64,000 bases of DNA from Mesobaculum littorinae (GTDB taxonomy: Bacteria; Pseudomonadota; Alphaproteobacteria; Rhodobacterales; Rhodobacteraceae), in the NCBI RefSeq assembly GCF_004011175.1, contig NZ_RQXX01000001.1, positions 372,001-436,000 of the forward strand, given 5' to 3'. The position numbers and the translations under genes were made by a program. The notes below the pieces were generated by a model. It had not been told where the DNA came from and made no database searches. It saw nothing but the letters and a program-made list of their open reading frames with translations. Shown here in pieces: positions 1 to 9,348 of the stretch. Every line of letters starts with the position of its first letter. Within the stretch, counting starts at the first letter, position 1.

Positions 1-1
1 G

Positions 2-259
2 TACCGCGCGCCCTCGGTGGTCGAGATGCGGGTGCTGGTGACCGAGATCGTGCGCGATCTGTTCCCTCTTTTCATGGAACGGCCCGATCTTCTGCCGAAG
101 CAGTGGCGCAAGGATGTCGAGCAGGTCGAGAGCGAACGTGACATGGCCCGCATCGTGGCCGACTACATCGCCGGGATGACCGACCGCTTCGCGATCCAGA
201 CCCACGCCCGTTATTTCCGGGGCGGCGACACCCATCCGTCGCTGACCACCGCGCCCTGA
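2..259 (+). CDS. dgt: dGTPase (dNTP triphosphohydrolase), C-terminal end only
   Basis: This is the last 85 or so codons of a gene that begins before the window; the frame is open from base 2 to the TGA at 257-259. The tail, with an ARIVADYIAGMTDRFAI segment followed by a short His/Arg-rich end, is typical of the C-terminus of bacterial deoxyguanosinetriphosphate triphosphohydrolase-like proteins. These HD-domain enzymes split dNTPs to the nucleoside and tripolyphosphate. The HD metal-binding motifs would lie upstream of the window and cannot be checked, so the family call rests on the tail alone. Confidence 0.7.
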   Translation, partial: YRAPSVVEMRVLVTEIVRDLFPLFMERPDLLPKQWRKDVEQVESERDMARIVADYIAGMTDRFAIQTHARYFRGGDTHPSLTTAP

Positions 260-592
260 TCCCCGGGCGCCGGTCCCGGCCGTGGCCGGGCCGGTTCGCC
301 GTCGGCCCCCCGGGGGCCGTGCACCGAACACGGTCGGACGCGCGCGACTGAGGCGACACGAGAGGGGCGCGGGCGCCCCTGCCGCCGGGCGCGCCGTCTG
401 ACCGGGGCGCATTGCGGCGCGGGGGGGGCAATACCCCGCGCCGCGCAGGGGTGGGCCTGGTCGCGGCGGCGGGCGTCGCGTCCATGGCGCAGAATCGTGC
501 GTCGGCCCTTGCCGACCCCCCGTCGCGCCCCAAGTCACGCGAAATTGCTGCGCGGGCTGCGCTGCAGCATACCCTGTTACGGAAGGACCGGG
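260..592. other. 333-bp intergenic region with stacked GC hairpins
   Basis: No convincing gene lies here. There are three strong inverted repeats: CGGCCCCC/GGGGGCCG at 303-319, AGGGGCGC/GCGCCCCT at 363-380, and an 11-bp perfect stem at 414-444. None is followed by a T run. The first could end dgt transcription; the others may be in the leader of the antiporter gene. A Shine-Dalgarno sequence GGAAGGA at 581-587 belongs to the next gene. Confidence 0.5.
414..444. repeat. 11-bp perfect inverted repeat (hairpin)
   Basis: GCGGCGCGGGG at 414-424 is the exact complement of CCCCGCGCCGC at 434-444, with a 9-nt loop. It lies about 150 bp before the antiporter start. It lacks a T tract, so it is not a textbook intrinsic terminator. 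A leader structure or a mRNA-end stabiliser are both possible. Confidence 0.5.
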
Positions 593-2503
593 ATGGAAGA
601 GAGTATCGCCGCCGGGGGGCTTGACCCCATCTCTGCCTTCGCCCTCGTGGGGGCGATCGGCGTGGGCGCGCAATGGCTAGCATGGCGGCTGCGGATGCCA
701 GCCATCGTTCTGATGCTTGTCGCGGGTATCCTGATCGGTCCGGTCAGTGGCATCTTCGATCCCGACCGCGACATCGGCCCGCTCTACGAACCGATGATTT
801 CGCTCGCCGTCGCGGTGATCCTGTTCGAGGGTGGCCTGACGCTCAGCCTCAATACCCTGCGCGATGCGGCGGAGGGGGTGAAACGTCTGGTCTTCATCGG
901 CGCGCCTTTGGGCTGGCTGCTGTCGGCCCTGGCGTTGCACTATGCCGCTGGCCTCGGCTGGGAAAGCTCTGCCGTTCTGGGCGGCATCATGATCGTCACC
1001 GGGCCCACGGTGATCGCGCCGCTCTTGCGTACCTCGCGGCTGGCGCGCCGGCCCGCCGCCTTGCTGCAGTGGGAGGCGATCGTCAACGATCCGCTGGGGG
1101 CGTTGGCCGCGATCGCCGCCTTCGAGGTCATCGTGGTGCTGCGCACAGCGACCGACTGGGGCGGCGCGTTCTTCGAGCTGGCCACAGGGGGGCTGGTCGC
1201 GGTGGTTCTTGGCGCCGTGGGCGGCTATGGCCTGTCCTGGGCGCTGCGGCGGGCCAAGGTGCCGGAGTACATGAAGGTGCCGGTGCTCTTCGTCGTGATC
1301 CTCGCCGTCTTCGCGGCCTCGGACGCGGTGCTGCACGAAAGCGGTCTTCTGGCCGTGACCATCATGGGCATCGTTCTCGCAAACGCCAACCTGCCGTCCT
1401 ACGAAGAGATGCGCCGTTTCAAGGAGCACGCGACGATCCTGCTGGTCTCGGGCGTGTTCATCCTGCTGGCCGCCAGCGTCGATTTCACTGCGCTGGGGCA
1501 GCTGAACTGGCGCGCCGCGGTGTTTGTCGCAGCCGTGGTCCTGCTGGCGCGTCCGCTGACCGTCTACGGCGCGCTGGCCTCGACCAAGCTGCCGTGGAAG
1601 GAACGGACGCTGATCGCCTTCACCGCGCCGCGCGGCGTGGTCCTGGTGGCCGTGGCGGGGCTGTTCGGCGAGCGTCTGATGGCCCTCGGGATCGACGACG
1701 CGGTGCTGATCGGTCCGCTGGCCTTCGTGCTGGTGGCGGTCACGGTCATCATCCACGGCTTCACCCTTGCCCCCGTGGCGCGCGCGCTGGGGCTCACGGC
1801 GGCCGAAACGCCGGGCGTGCTGATCGTCGGCGGATCGCGCCTGACCGTGGCGCTGGCCGAGGCGCTGAAGGAAAACAAGGTGCCGGTGCTGCTTACCGAC
1901 CCCAACCGGACCAGCCTGCGCGCTGCGCGCGAGGCAGGCATCCCCACTTTCTTCGGCGATATCCTGAGCGAGGCGGCCGAGCACAGGGTGGAGATCCTGA
2001 ACTACCGCACCGCGCTGGCCGCCACCAACAACGACGCCTACAACACGCTCGTCGCTACCGACCTCGCGCCCGAGTTCGGCCGCGAGTTCGTCTACCAGAC
2101 CGCCCGCGAAAAGGCCGAACATGTGCGCCATGCCTTGCCGGCGTCGCTTGGGGGGCGACCTTTCGGCGACAAGTCTACCTACAACATGCTGAACCAGCGG
2201 ATGTGGCAGGGGTGGGAGTTCCGCGTCACCGGCCTGACCGACGAGTTCACGCTGACCCGCTATCGCGACCAGCGCCCCGAGGCCGTGATCATGGCGCAGA
2301 TAACCAAGGACGGGCAGTTCCAGTTCGTCACCGACGACGAAGAGCTGCGCGTGCCCGCCGGTGCCAGCGTCGTCGCGCTGATTCCGCCGGCCGAGCTGGA
2401 AAAGATCGACGCGCCGCGCAAGGGGGGCGGGCAGGGGGAGCCCACCGGTGGAGGGCCCGGCCCGACCTCGACGGCCAAACCGGCGGCGGCGCTGCCGAAG
2501 TAG
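593..2503 (+). CDS. CPA1-family cation:proton antiporter with C-terminal RCK-like domain
   Basis: A 636-residue inner-membrane protein. About the first 400 residues form 10-12 hydrophobic segments of the Na+/H+ exchanger (CPA1/NhaP) type, including the TGPT segment after GGIMIV near residue 140. From about residue 405 there is a Rossmann-like region (GVLIVGGSRLTVALAEAL, then a LLTDPN strand end) resembling the RCK/TrkA-N nucleotide-binding domain, then a soluble tail. It probably exchanges Na+ or K+ for H+ under control of a cytoplasmic ligand. I chose ATG 593 because GGAAGGA sits just upstream and the protein then begins directly before the first membrane segment; the same frame is open further upstream without a good start signal. 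The ion cannot be read from sequence. Confidence 0.85.
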   Translation: MEESIAAGGLDPISAFALVGAIGVGAQWLAWRLRMPAIVLMLVAGILIGPVSGIFDPDRDIGPLYEPMISLAVAVILFEGGLTLSLNTLRDAAEGVKRLVFIGAPLGWLLSALALHYAAGLGWESSAVLGGIMIVTGPTVIAPLLRTSRLARRPAALLQWEAIVNDPLGALAAIAAFEVIVVLRTATDWGGAFFELATGGLVAVVLGAVGGYGLSWALRRAKVPEYMKVPVLFVVILAVFAASDAVLHESGLLAVTIMGIVLANANLPSYEEMRRFKEHATILLVSGVFILLAASVDFTALGQLNWRAAVFVAAVVLLARPLTVYGALASTKLPWKERTLIAFTAPRGVVLVAVAGLFGERLMALGIDDAVLIGPLAFVLVAVTVIIHGFTLAPVARALGLTAAETPGVLIVGGSRLTVALAEALKENKVPVLLTDPNRTSLRAAREAGIPTFFGDILSEAAEHRVEILNYRTALAATNNDAYNTLVATDLAPEFGREFVYQTAREKAEHVRHALPASLGGRPFGDKSTYNMLNQRMWQGWEFRVTGLTDEFTLTRYRDQRPEAVIMAQITKDGQFQFVTDDEELRVPAGASVVALIPPAELEKIDAPRKGGGQGEPTGGGPGPTSTAKPAAALPK

Positions 2504-2608
2504 CGGGCTCGCCCGCGGGCGGAGGGGCACCAACCGGCGCTCCGTCCGTTCCCGGGGGCGGGCTGGTCGGCCTCGCAGGTTGCAAGGGCCGTCAAAGTTT
2601 GGGCTGGC

Positions 2609-2647
2609 CCCGGGAAAGCGGTGCCGTGAAGGCCCTGCTTTCCCGGG
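2609..2647. terminator. Large hairpin between convergent genes, possible bidirectional terminator
   Basis: CCCGGGAAAGC at 2609-2619 and GCTTTCCCGGG at 2637-2647 are perfect complements (11 bp) with a 17-nt loop. The hairpin lies between the convergent antiporter gene and trpD. There is no T run on either side, so termination is inferred from position and stem strength only. Confidence 0.45.
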
Positions 2648-2701
2648 TTGGTTCGGCGCTCGTCGGCCGCGCCGTTCAGGTCGTCGTGCTGTCCCGTCGG
2701 A

Positions 2702-3718
2702 TCAGGCGACCGGGCTTAGCCGCGCCAGGGCTTCGACCCGGGCGAGCGCGGCGCCGCTGTCGATGCTCTCGCGGGCGATCTCCACCCCTGTGCGCAGGTC
2801 CGCCGCGCGGCCCGCGATGATCAGCGCCGCGGCGGCGTTCAGCAGCACGGCGTCGCGATAGCCGCCGGCCTCGCCGTTCAGAAGCGCCCGGAACGCCGCT
2901 CCGTTCTCCGCCGGGGTACCGCCCAGGATCGCCTCGAAGGGGTGCTGCGGCAGGCCGGCATCCTCGGGCGCGATTTCCCTCATCTCGACATGTCCATCCG
3001 CCAGCGCCGCCACGGCCGTGGGGCCCGCGATCGAAATCTCGTCGGTCCCGTCCGAGCCATGGACGATCCACGCAACCTCGGAGCCGAGCTGCCCCAGCGT
3101 TTCGGCCATTGGCCGGATCACCTCGGTCGAAAAGGCGCCGGTCAGCTGCCGGGTCACGCCGGCGGGGTTGGTCAGCGGCCCGAGGATGTTGAAGATCGTC
3201 CGGGTCCCCAGCTCGGACCGCGGGCCCATCACGTGCTTGGTCGCGGGGTGGTGCATCGGCGCCATCATGAAGCCGATGCCGACCTCGGCCAGCGCCCGCT
3301 CGACGACCTCGGGGCCGACCATCACCTCGACACCCATCTGGGTCAGCGCATCCGCGGCGCCGGATTTCGAGCTGAGGTTGCGGTTGCCGTGCTTTGCAAC
3401 CGGGACACCCGCGCCCGCCACGACGAAGGCGGTGGCGGTCGAGATGTTGAGCGTGCCCTTGCCGTCGCCGCCCGTGCCGACGATGTCGATGGCGCCCTTG
3501 GGCGCGCGCACGGGGCGGCACTTGGACCGCATCACCGCGGCGGCGGCGGCGTATTCGTCGACCGTCTCGCCGCGCGTGCGCAGCGCCATCAGGAACCCGC
3601 CGATCTGCGCCGGCGTCGCGCCGCCGTCGAAAAGGATGCCAAAGGCGGTTTCTGCCTCGTCCCGGACCAGCGGGCGTTGCGCGGCGGCGTCGATCAGCGG
3701 CTTCAGTCCATCGCTCAT
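2702..3718 (-). CDS. trpD: Anthranilate phosphoribosyltransferase
   Basis: A 338-residue cytoplasmic enzyme of tryptophan synthesis that joins anthranilate to PRPP to give phosphoribosyl-anthranilate. Family signatures are present: the GTGGD glycine loop near residue 81 followed by KGTLNIST, the KHGNR segment near residue 109, and the ILGPLTNP stretch near residue 170. Length is normal for TrpD. The start ATG overlaps the trpG stop (ATGA), so the two are translationally coupled. trpE is not adjacent in the window downstream, and trpC does not follow trpD here, unlike in many alphaproteobacteria. Confidence 0.97.
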   Translation of the reverse strand: MSDGLKPLIDAAAQRPLVRDEAETAFGILFDGGATPAQIGGFLMALRTRGETVDEYAAAAAVMRSKCRPVRAPKGAIDIVGTGGDGKGTLNISTATAFVVAGAGVPVAKHGNRNLSSKSGAADALTQMGVEVMVGPEVVERALAEVGIGFMMAPMHHPATKHVMGPRSELGTRTIFNILGPLTNPAGVTRQLTGAFSTEVIRPMAETLGQLGSEVAWIVHGSDGTDEISIAGPTAVAALADGHVEMREIAPEDAGLPQHPFEAILGGTPAENGAAFRALLNGEAGGYRDAVLLNAAAALIIAGRAADLRTGVEIARESIDSGAALARVEALARLSPVA

Positions 3719-4296
3719 GCCGGCACCGCCAGCTTGTCCAGGAAGTTGCGGATCAGCTGGTGGCCGTGCTGCGAGGCGATGCTTTCGGGGTGGAACTGCA
3801 CCCCGTGAATGGGAAGTGTGCGGTGGCTGAGCCCCATGATCGTGCCGTCCTCCAGGTCCGCGGTGATCTCGAGCGTGTCGGGCAGACTCTCGCGCTCGAC
3901 CGTCAGCGAGTGGTAGCGCGTCGCGGCGAAGGGCGAGGGCAGGTCGCCGAACACGCCGCCGCCCTGGTGCCGGACCATGCCGATCTTGCCATGTACCTGC
4001 TCGCGGGCCCGCACCACGCGCCCTCCGAAGACCTGTCCGATGGCCTGATGCCCGAGGCAGACGCCGAAAAGCGGCATCCCCGTTTCGGCGGCGGCCTCGA
4101 TCAGGGCGCAGCAGATGCCGGCGCGGTCGGGATCGCAGGGGCCGGGCGACAGCACGATCGCCTCGGGCCGCATGGCCATCGCCGCCTGCACGTCGATGGC
4201 ATCGTTGCGCCGCACCTCGACGCGGGCCCCGAGCTCACCCAGGTAGTGAACGAGGTTGTAGGTGAAGCTGTCGTAGTTATCGATAAGCAGGAGCAT
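3715..4296 (-). CDS. trpG: Anthranilate synthase component II (glutamine amidotransferase)
   Basis: A 193-residue class I glutamine amidotransferase that supplies ammonia to TrpE. The protein starts [15 protein letters not shown], the normal TrpG N-terminus. The oxyanion segment LSPGPCDP, the nucleophile motif [10 protein letters not shown] and the HPES motif with catalytic His and Glu near the C-terminus are all visible. ATG 4296 is preceded by an AAGGA Shine-Dalgarno on the minus strand; a longer open frame upstream is not TrpG-like. In some bacteria the same protein (PabA) also serves folate synthesis; coupling to trpD favours the tryptophan role. Confidence 0.95.
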   Translation of the reverse strand: MLLLIDNYDSFTYNLVHYLGELGARVEVRRNDAIDVQAAMAMRPEAIVLSPGPCDPDRAGICCALIEAAAETGMPLFGVCLGHQAIGQVFGGRVVRAREQVHGKIGMVRHQGGGVFGDLPSPFAATRYHSLTVERESLPDTLEITADLEDGTIMGLSHRTLPIHGVQFHPESIASQHGHQLIRNFLDKLAVPA

Positions 4297-4516
4297 GCCG
4301 CGGCGGTCCTTCGCGTAGCTTGGGGGGTGAACCCCGGGGCGGGTCGCGGTATAGATGAAGAACGGGCCGGGCGGCGTCAAGACGGCCGACCTGTCAGGCC
4401 CTGCGGCCGACATACGGGCCTTGCACCATCCGCGGCCGGTCGGATAGCGAACCTGCAGGCAACAGGGGGCCGCCGCCGGACGGGACCGGGGCGGACTTGA
4501 ACGGACGGAGCATCTG

Positions 4517-6721
4517 GTGGGCCGAGGTTTCCTTGCGGGGATGATGTGGGGCTGCGTCGTTGCGGCGGGCATGGTGGTTCTGGTCGCCGGGCTGACGCCT
4601 GAGCGCGAGGCGCCGGGCACTGCCGCCGCGCCGCAGGCGGGCACGGCCGAGGTGCCGCCCGGCACCGGGTTTACCGAAGGGCTGGCCGACCGGGAGCCCG
4701 TGCTGCCCGAGGGCGACACCGCCCCCGCGACGGCCGACGCGCCGCGACTGCCGCAGCCGATGCCCGAGCCGCGGCCCGACGCCGCCACCTCCGACAGTCC
4801 CGCCGCCGTCCCGCAGATCGCCGGAGCCGACACCGACCTGTCGGAGCCGCCGGACGCGCCGCAGGGGCCCGAGGCAGGGGCGCCCTCGACCCCCGATGTC
4901 GCCCCCGATGCCGCGCCGGCGCCGCGTCGTCCCGAACGCGCCGAGCGGCCCGCGTCCGAGGCCGGGGCGCCGCCGGTGTCCGATGGCCCGGCGGCGCCGC
5001 CCGTGCAGGCGCCGCGCCTTCAATCCGCCGCCCGCGCGCCGACATCCCCGAACGCGTCGGACGAGCCCGCGCCGACGTCGCCCTCGGGCGGGGATCAACC
5101 CACCGATTTCGCCGCCCTGACCCCGCCCGAGGCCGGGCGCGCGCTGGATGCCCCGGTGACAGAGGACGCGCCCGGGGCGCCCGATGCCGGCCCCGCGGCC
5201 GCCGTCCCGACGGCGCCGCGCCCCGGCGCGATCGACGCCTCTCCCGGATCCGTGCCCAACGCCGACGCCCCGGCCGACAATTTGTTGAGCGGAACCGCGA
5301 CCCCTTCAGCGCCGCAGCGGCAGGACACGCCCGGTACCCCGGCGCGGCCCCCGTCCGAAGGCCCCGCGGCGCCGCGTGCGCCGGAGGCCCCTGCTGATGT
5401 CCCAGCGGACGCGTCGCCACCCGCAGGCGGCGATGACGGCCCGCGGGCGCAAAGCGAGCGCACTGCGTCGGCCGCGGCGACGGAGGCCCTTTCGGCGCCT
5501 CTGCGCCCCGGTCGCGCCGGGGACGAGGCCCGGCTGCCGGACAGCGCCACGCCATCGGCGCCGTCCGCGCCGACGCTTGCGCCCGACCTTCCGTCGGACG
5601 CCGACGCCCCGGACGCGGAGGCCGAGGCGGGCCTCGCGTCCGCCAGCCCCGCGGACGAGGCCGCGCGCGGACCGCGTGTCGATTTCGGTGGAGCGGGCGC
5701 GGGGCCCGAGGCGCCCTCGGGCGAGGTGCCGCCGGGCGTCGACGGTCCGCCCGCGCCGGCCGCGCCGGGACCGGAACTGCTGGCCGAGACACAGATCCCC
5801 GCCAATCCCGACAGCGAAGGCCCCGCCGCGCCCCGCGCGCCAGCGCCCGAGACGCCGCTGTCGGACCTGCCCGCGGGACTGGCGCCGACGATCGAGGCCG
5901 GCGCCGACGCTGCGCCGATCCGCGTGGGCGAAGCCCCTGAGGCGCCGCCACTCGTCCCCGGCGTGGGCGGCGGCGGACCGGCCCTGTCGGCGCCCGACAT
6001 GGCCGAGTTCGAGGCCGGTGCGACCGAGGCCGGGCCCTCCGGCCCGCAGGAGGGCACTGTCGAGGCTGGTGACGCGCTCGACCGCTATGCCGCCGAGTTC
6101 GCCGCGCCCGGGGATCAGCCGCTGGTGGCGGTGCTGCTGCTGGACGAAGGCGGCCCGCTGCCCGATCTCGACATGCCCGTGACGCTGGTGATCGACGCGC
6201 AATCGGCCGATGCCGCCGGGCGCGCGGCCGCCTTCCGTGCCATGGGGCAGGAGGTCATGGTGACGCCGGCCTTCCCCGACAGCGCGGGGGGCGCGGGCGC
6301 CGCGCTTGCCGCTGCGCGACGGGCGGTGCCCGAGGCCGTCGCCGTATTCGACCCGCCGACGGCCACCGCCTATCCGGCCCGTCGTGACATGCTGGAGGAG
6401 ATGCTGGACGGGATCGACGTCGCCGGCCTCGGGTATGTCAGCGGCGCGCGGGGGCTCGATTCGGCGTTGCGGCTGGCGCGCGGCCTCGGGGTTCCGGCTG
6501 CGACTGTCTATCGCGACATCGACGGCGAGGGGCAGACCCAGGCCGCGGTCAAACGCTTCCTCGACCAGGCGGCGTTCCGCGCCCGGCAGGAGGAGGCGCT
6601 GATCCTGATCGGCCGCACCCGCCCCGAGACGATCTCGGGCTTGCAGGAGTGGGTCGATGGAAGCCGCGCGCAACGTGTCACCCTGTCCCCCGTCTCGGCT
6701 GTGCTGCGCGCCCTGCGCTGA
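4517..6721 (+). CDS. Membrane-anchored divergent polysaccharide deacetylase-like protein, probably non-catalytic
   Basis: A 734-residue protein starting at GTG 4517 (GGAG six bases upstream). Residues 8-27 form one membrane anchor. Residues 30 to about 520 are low-complexity, rich in Ala, Pro, Asp, Glu and Gly, and should be an extended periplasmic linker. The last 210 residues resemble the divergent polysaccharide deacetylase (DUF610/YibQ) fold, with [18 protein letters not shown] and a final [11 protein letters not shown]. The family's NNHxGS metal motif is replaced by FDPPTA, and the usual GHP near the end reads GRT, so metal-dependent deacetylation looks unlikely. A structural or regulatory envelope role is an inference. 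It is divergent from trpG. Confidence 0.7.
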   Translation: MGRGFLAGMMWGCVVAAGMVVLVAGLTPEREAPGTAAAPQAGTAEVPPGTGFTEGLADREPVLPEGDTAPATADAPRLPQPMPEPRPDAATSDSPAAVPQIAGADTDLSEPPDAPQGPEAGAPSTPDVAPDAAPAPRRPERAERPASEAGAPPVSDGPAAPPVQAPRLQSAARAPTSPNASDEPAPTSPSGGDQPTDFAALTPPEAGRALDAPVTEDAPGAPDAGPAAAVPTAPRPGAIDASPGSVPNADAPADNLLSGTATPSAPQRQDTPGTPARPPSEGPAAPRAPEAPADVPADASPPAGGDDGPRAQSERTASAAATEALSAPLRPGRAGDEARLPDSATPSAPSAPTLAPDLPSDADAPDAEAEAGLASASPADEAARGPRVDFGGAGAGPEAPSGEVPPGVDGPPAPAAPGPELLAETQIPANPDSEGPAAPRAPAPETPLSDLPAGLAPTIEAGADAAPIRVGEAPEAPPLVPGVGGGGPALSAPDMAEFEAGATEAGPSGPQEGTVEAGDALDRYAAEFAAPGDQPLVAVLLLDEGGPLPDLDMPVTLVIDAQSADAAGRAAAFRAMGQEVMVTPAFPDSAGGAGAALAAARRAVPEAVAVFDPPTATAYPARRDMLEEMLDGIDVAGLGYVSGARGLDSALRLARGLGVPAATVYRDIDGEGQTQAAVKRFLDQAAFRARQEEALILIGRTRPETISGLQEWVDGSRAQRVTLSPVSAVLRALR

Positions 6722-7225
6722 TCCCGGTCGCAGGGCGCCCCTCGGGGCGGCGCAGGGCCGCCGTTGCGCCCCCGGTGGCGACGTGCAGCCCGGGGGCAGG
6801 CGGCCCGCTGCGGCAGTGCGGTTGCCCGCCTAGTGGTGTCGCGCGGTGAAAAAGCGCGGACAGGCCCCGCTGAACCTGGGGGCAATGAGGCCCGGCTTGG
6901 CCACGCCTTCGCACCCTGGCGTCGGGGTCGGAGCCGGCGCCCGCATGAGGCAGCGGCAGACTGCCCAAAAGGGCGCAATGACAGGTGGCAACGGGCCCGC
7001 GGTTGCCACGCCGGTCTAACAGCCCGCCGGCGTGCCGCGAGGCAAGCGATCCGTTGACCGGGCCCGACGCCGTGTCCCGATCTAGGTTTGGGGGAGTGGG
7101 GCAGCCACACTCGACCAGGCCACCCGCCAGTGCGGCCGACTATCCGGGGGCGCGCAAGAGACCTCGCCCCAGCCGGGGAGGCTGGGCTCGGCATGAAGAT
7201 GCGTGGCAGGGAAGAGGTTGGGGCA
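6722..7225. other. About 500 bp without a recognisable gene
   Basis: Several short open frames occur on both strands but none has a family signature, and codon use in each looks like chance in GC-rich DNA. The region contains the inverted repeat at 6985-7009. It lies after the deacetylase-like gene (+) and after the end of the bactofilin gene (-), so it is a convergent 3' spacer of unusual length. Confidence 0.4.
6985..7009. repeat. 8-bp inverted repeat (hairpin)
   Basis: GTGGCAAC at 6985-6992 pairs with GTTGCCAC at 7002-7009 around a GGGCCCGCG loop. It is in the long convergent spacer. It could be a rho-assisted terminator or mRNA 3' stabiliser for the gene ending at 6721; no T run follows. 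Confidence 0.35.
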
Positions 7226-7258
7226 CAAAAAAACGGCCCCGGAAAGGGCCGCTTTTAT
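7226..7258 (-). terminator. Intrinsic terminator of the M23 peptidase-bactofilin operon
   Basis: On the minus strand CGGCCC-TTTCC-GGGGCCG forms a GC stem followed by seven T residues. It starts about 25 bases past the bactofilin stop. This is a textbook rho-independent terminator. Confidence 0.85.
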
Positions 7259-7282
7259 CGGGTCGCCAAGGGGCGCGTCGGA

Positions 7283-7816
7283 TCAGGCGTTGCCCTCGGA
7301 CGAGCCCTGCGGGCCTTCGCCGCGGGGCGGGCCGCTGCGGCCGCCCTGGTTGTTGGCGTTCAGCGGATCGTCACGACGCTGGACCGAGCCTTCGAAATGG
7401 GCGCCGGATTCGATCGCGATGGTCTTGTGGATGATGTCGCCCTCGACCCGGGCGGTCGAGGTCAGGCGAACCTTCAGCCCGCGAACCCGACCCACGACGC
7501 GTCCGTTGACCACGACGTCGTCGGCCATCACCTCTCCCTTGATCGTGGCGCCTTCGCCGACGGTCAGCAGGTGGGCGCGGATGTCGCCCTCGACCGTGCC
7601 TTCGATCTGGATGTCGCCGGTGGTCTTGAGGTTGCCCTTGATCGTCAGGTCAGAGGACAGGACGGATGCGGGCGGCTTCGCCTTCGGCGCGGAAGACGGG
7701 GCGAAATCGGTCGAGGTCTTGGGCGCGGGCGCGGCACCCTCGGCGGGCCCCCGCGGCGTCACGCCCTCGCCACCCTGCTTCGGGCCGGGCTCGTTGATCT
7801 TGCTCTTAGAAAACAT
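7283..7816 (-). CDS. Bactofilin (polymer-forming cytoskeletal protein)
   Basis: A 177-residue protein with the bactofilin (DUF583) beta-helix core at about residues 52-150, recognisable from the repeating pattern around IKGNLKTTGDIQIEGTVEGD and KGEVMADDVVVNGRV. Both ends are polar, Pro/Gly-rich and probably disordered, as in other bactofilins. These proteins form nucleotide-free filaments at the inner face of the membrane and position cell-wall enzymes. The ATG overlaps the end of the upstream M23 peptidase gene by 11 nt, and the pairing of bactofilin with an M23 peptidase is a known functional partnership in cell-shape control. Confidence 0.92.
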   Translation of the reverse strand: MFSKSKINEPGPKQGGEGVTPRGPAEGAAPAPKTSTDFAPSSAPKAKPPASVLSSDLTIKGNLKTTGDIQIEGTVEGDIRAHLLTVGEGATIKGEVMADDVVVNGRVVGRVRGLKVRLTSTARVEGDIIHKTIAIESGAHFEGSVQRRDDPLNANNQGGRSGPPRGEGPQGSSEGNA

Positions 7817-9116
7817 CTTTCGCAGCCTTGATATAGGTCATCGGATTGACCGGCTTGCCGCCGACGCGCACTTCGTAGTGCAGGTGAGTGCCGGTCGACC
7901 GGCCGGAATTTCCCATATCACCGATCCGGTCACCGCGCGAGACCCTTTGCCCGACTTTGACTCGAATCTTCGACTGGTGGGCGTAGCGGGTTTCGATGCC
8001 GAACTCGTGCTCGATCTTCACCAGCCGGCCATAGCCCGACATCGTACCGGCATAGGTCACGACACCATCGGCGGTGGCGTAGATCGGGGTGCCATAGGCG
8101 GCGGCGAAGTCGGTGCCTTCGTGCATCCGTCCCCAGCGCTGGCCGAACCCGCTGGTAAAGCGGAACGAATCCTTGAGCGGCACGTCGAACGGCGCCTTCT
8201 GCGCGGCGATCCGGTACAGGTTCATCTCGTCGAGCTTTTCCAGGATGCCGTTGGCGCGGGCGCTGTCGGCGGCTGCCGCCATCCCCTTGGTCGACACCGT
8301 CAGGGGCGTCAGCGGGCCACCCTGCCCGGAATAGCCGCGGCGCACGCTGTCGAGCAGGCTGTCGGTCGAAAGCCCCGCCGAAGAGAACATCTTGTCCAGC
8401 GGCTTGACCGAGATCGTCAGCGCATCCTCGAGCTTGGTGAAGATCTCGTCGTTGCGTTCCTGCTGCAGGCGCGCATCCAGGATCAATTCCTCGGCAAAGG
8501 CCTCGGCCTCGGCCGCTTCGTCGGCCATCACGTCGCGCTCTTCGGCGGTGTCGCCGAGGGCCGCGGCGAGATAGTCGACGGTGCTTTCGTAATCGGCCAG
8601 CTTCTGCGCCTCGGTCAGGCCGGCGTCCTGCGTGCCCTCGATCTCGGTCGTCAGGGCTTGCACCTCGCCGCGCGCGGCGTCGCGTTCGGTCATGGTGCGG
8701 CGCAGGGTGGTCTGGATCACCTCGATCCCGGTCTCAAGTTCACGCCGCCGCGTTTCGGACGACAGGAGCGAGGATTGCATCTGCGACACCTGCGTCAGCG
8801 CCGCGTTGAAGCGGTCGATGGCTTCCGACGCTTCCTCGGCCCGGGCGTCGCGTTCCTGCGACAGCGCGTTCAGCCGCTGTTCGTAGAGCGCCTGTTCGCG
8901 CTTGGCCTGGTCGCGGACATTGCCGGACCCGATCGAATCCATCAGGATGATCGAGGTCGCGATGATCGACCAGCCTACGACAAGCGCGCTGCCCGAAAGG
9001 CCGATAAGCTGGGTGACAGGAGACAATCTGACGAAGCGGGTTTCGGTGTCGGACCGAAGGAAGAGACGCTGTTCGGGGAACGCGCGCCCCAGCATCGCGT
9101 TCAGCTTTACTCCCAT
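7806..9116 (-). CDS. M23 (LytM-type) peptidoglycan endopeptidase with coiled coil
   Basis: A 436-residue membrane protein. One transmembrane segment (about residues 36-58) follows a short basic N-terminus with PEQRLFLRSDTETRF. A long Glu/Ala-rich coiled coil spans about 65-260, and the M23 domain occupies about 310-430. Zinc ligands and catalytic residues are intact: HEGTDFAA, RYAH and HLHYEV. It should cut peptide cross-links in the periplasm. The next gene encodes bactofilin and overlaps it, which suggests the filament localises this hydrolase. I prefer ATG 9116; an in-frame GTG at 9158 would add 14 residues, and neither has a strong Shine-Dalgarno. Confidence 0.9.
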   Translation of the reverse strand: MGVKLNAMLGRAFPEQRLFLRSDTETRFVRLSPVTQLIGLSGSALVVGWSIIATSIILMDSIGSGNVRDQAKREQALYEQRLNALSQERDARAEEASEAIDRFNAALTQVSQMQSSLLSSETRRRELETGIEVIQTTLRRTMTERDAARGEVQALTTEIEGTQDAGLTEAQKLADYESTVDYLAAALGDTAEERDVMADEAAEAEAFAEELILDARLQQERNDEIFTKLEDALTISVKPLDKMFSSAGLSTDSLLDSVRRGYSGQGGPLTPLTVSTKGMAAAADSARANGILEKLDEMNLYRIAAQKAPFDVPLKDSFRFTSGFGQRWGRMHEGTDFAAAYGTPIYATADGVVTYAGTMSGYGRLVKIEHEFGIETRYAHQSKIRVKVGQRVSRGDRIGDMGNSGRSTGTHLHYEVRVGGKPVNPMTYIKAAKDVF

Positions 9117-9348
9117 CAATGACGTCACGTGTTCGGCCCCGCTTCTGCCCCGGATCACATAGGTGTGGCCCGCGCCGAAGGGTGCGAAGCCTTACAGGTG
9201 CATACCGGCAGGGTGCCCGCGGGGCAACAATCGTCAGGAAATCCCGTGGCTTGACCGGCGCGAAGGCGCCGTTGTCGGCGGAATCCCGCCGATTTCTGTG
9301 CCGGTCTGGAACCTTTGTCCTTTGTTTTCCTGACTGCGCGTTTCGCGA

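Noticed and set aside
677-2533. Long open frame (618 codons) antisense to the antiporter gene
   Set aside because: Its translation is Arg/His/Gln-rich without any domain, a usual by-product of GC-rich third positions opposite a real gene.
4349-4380. Promoter for trpG (TTGACG and TATACC on the minus strand)
   Set aside because: The spacer is 20 bp, too long for a reliable call.
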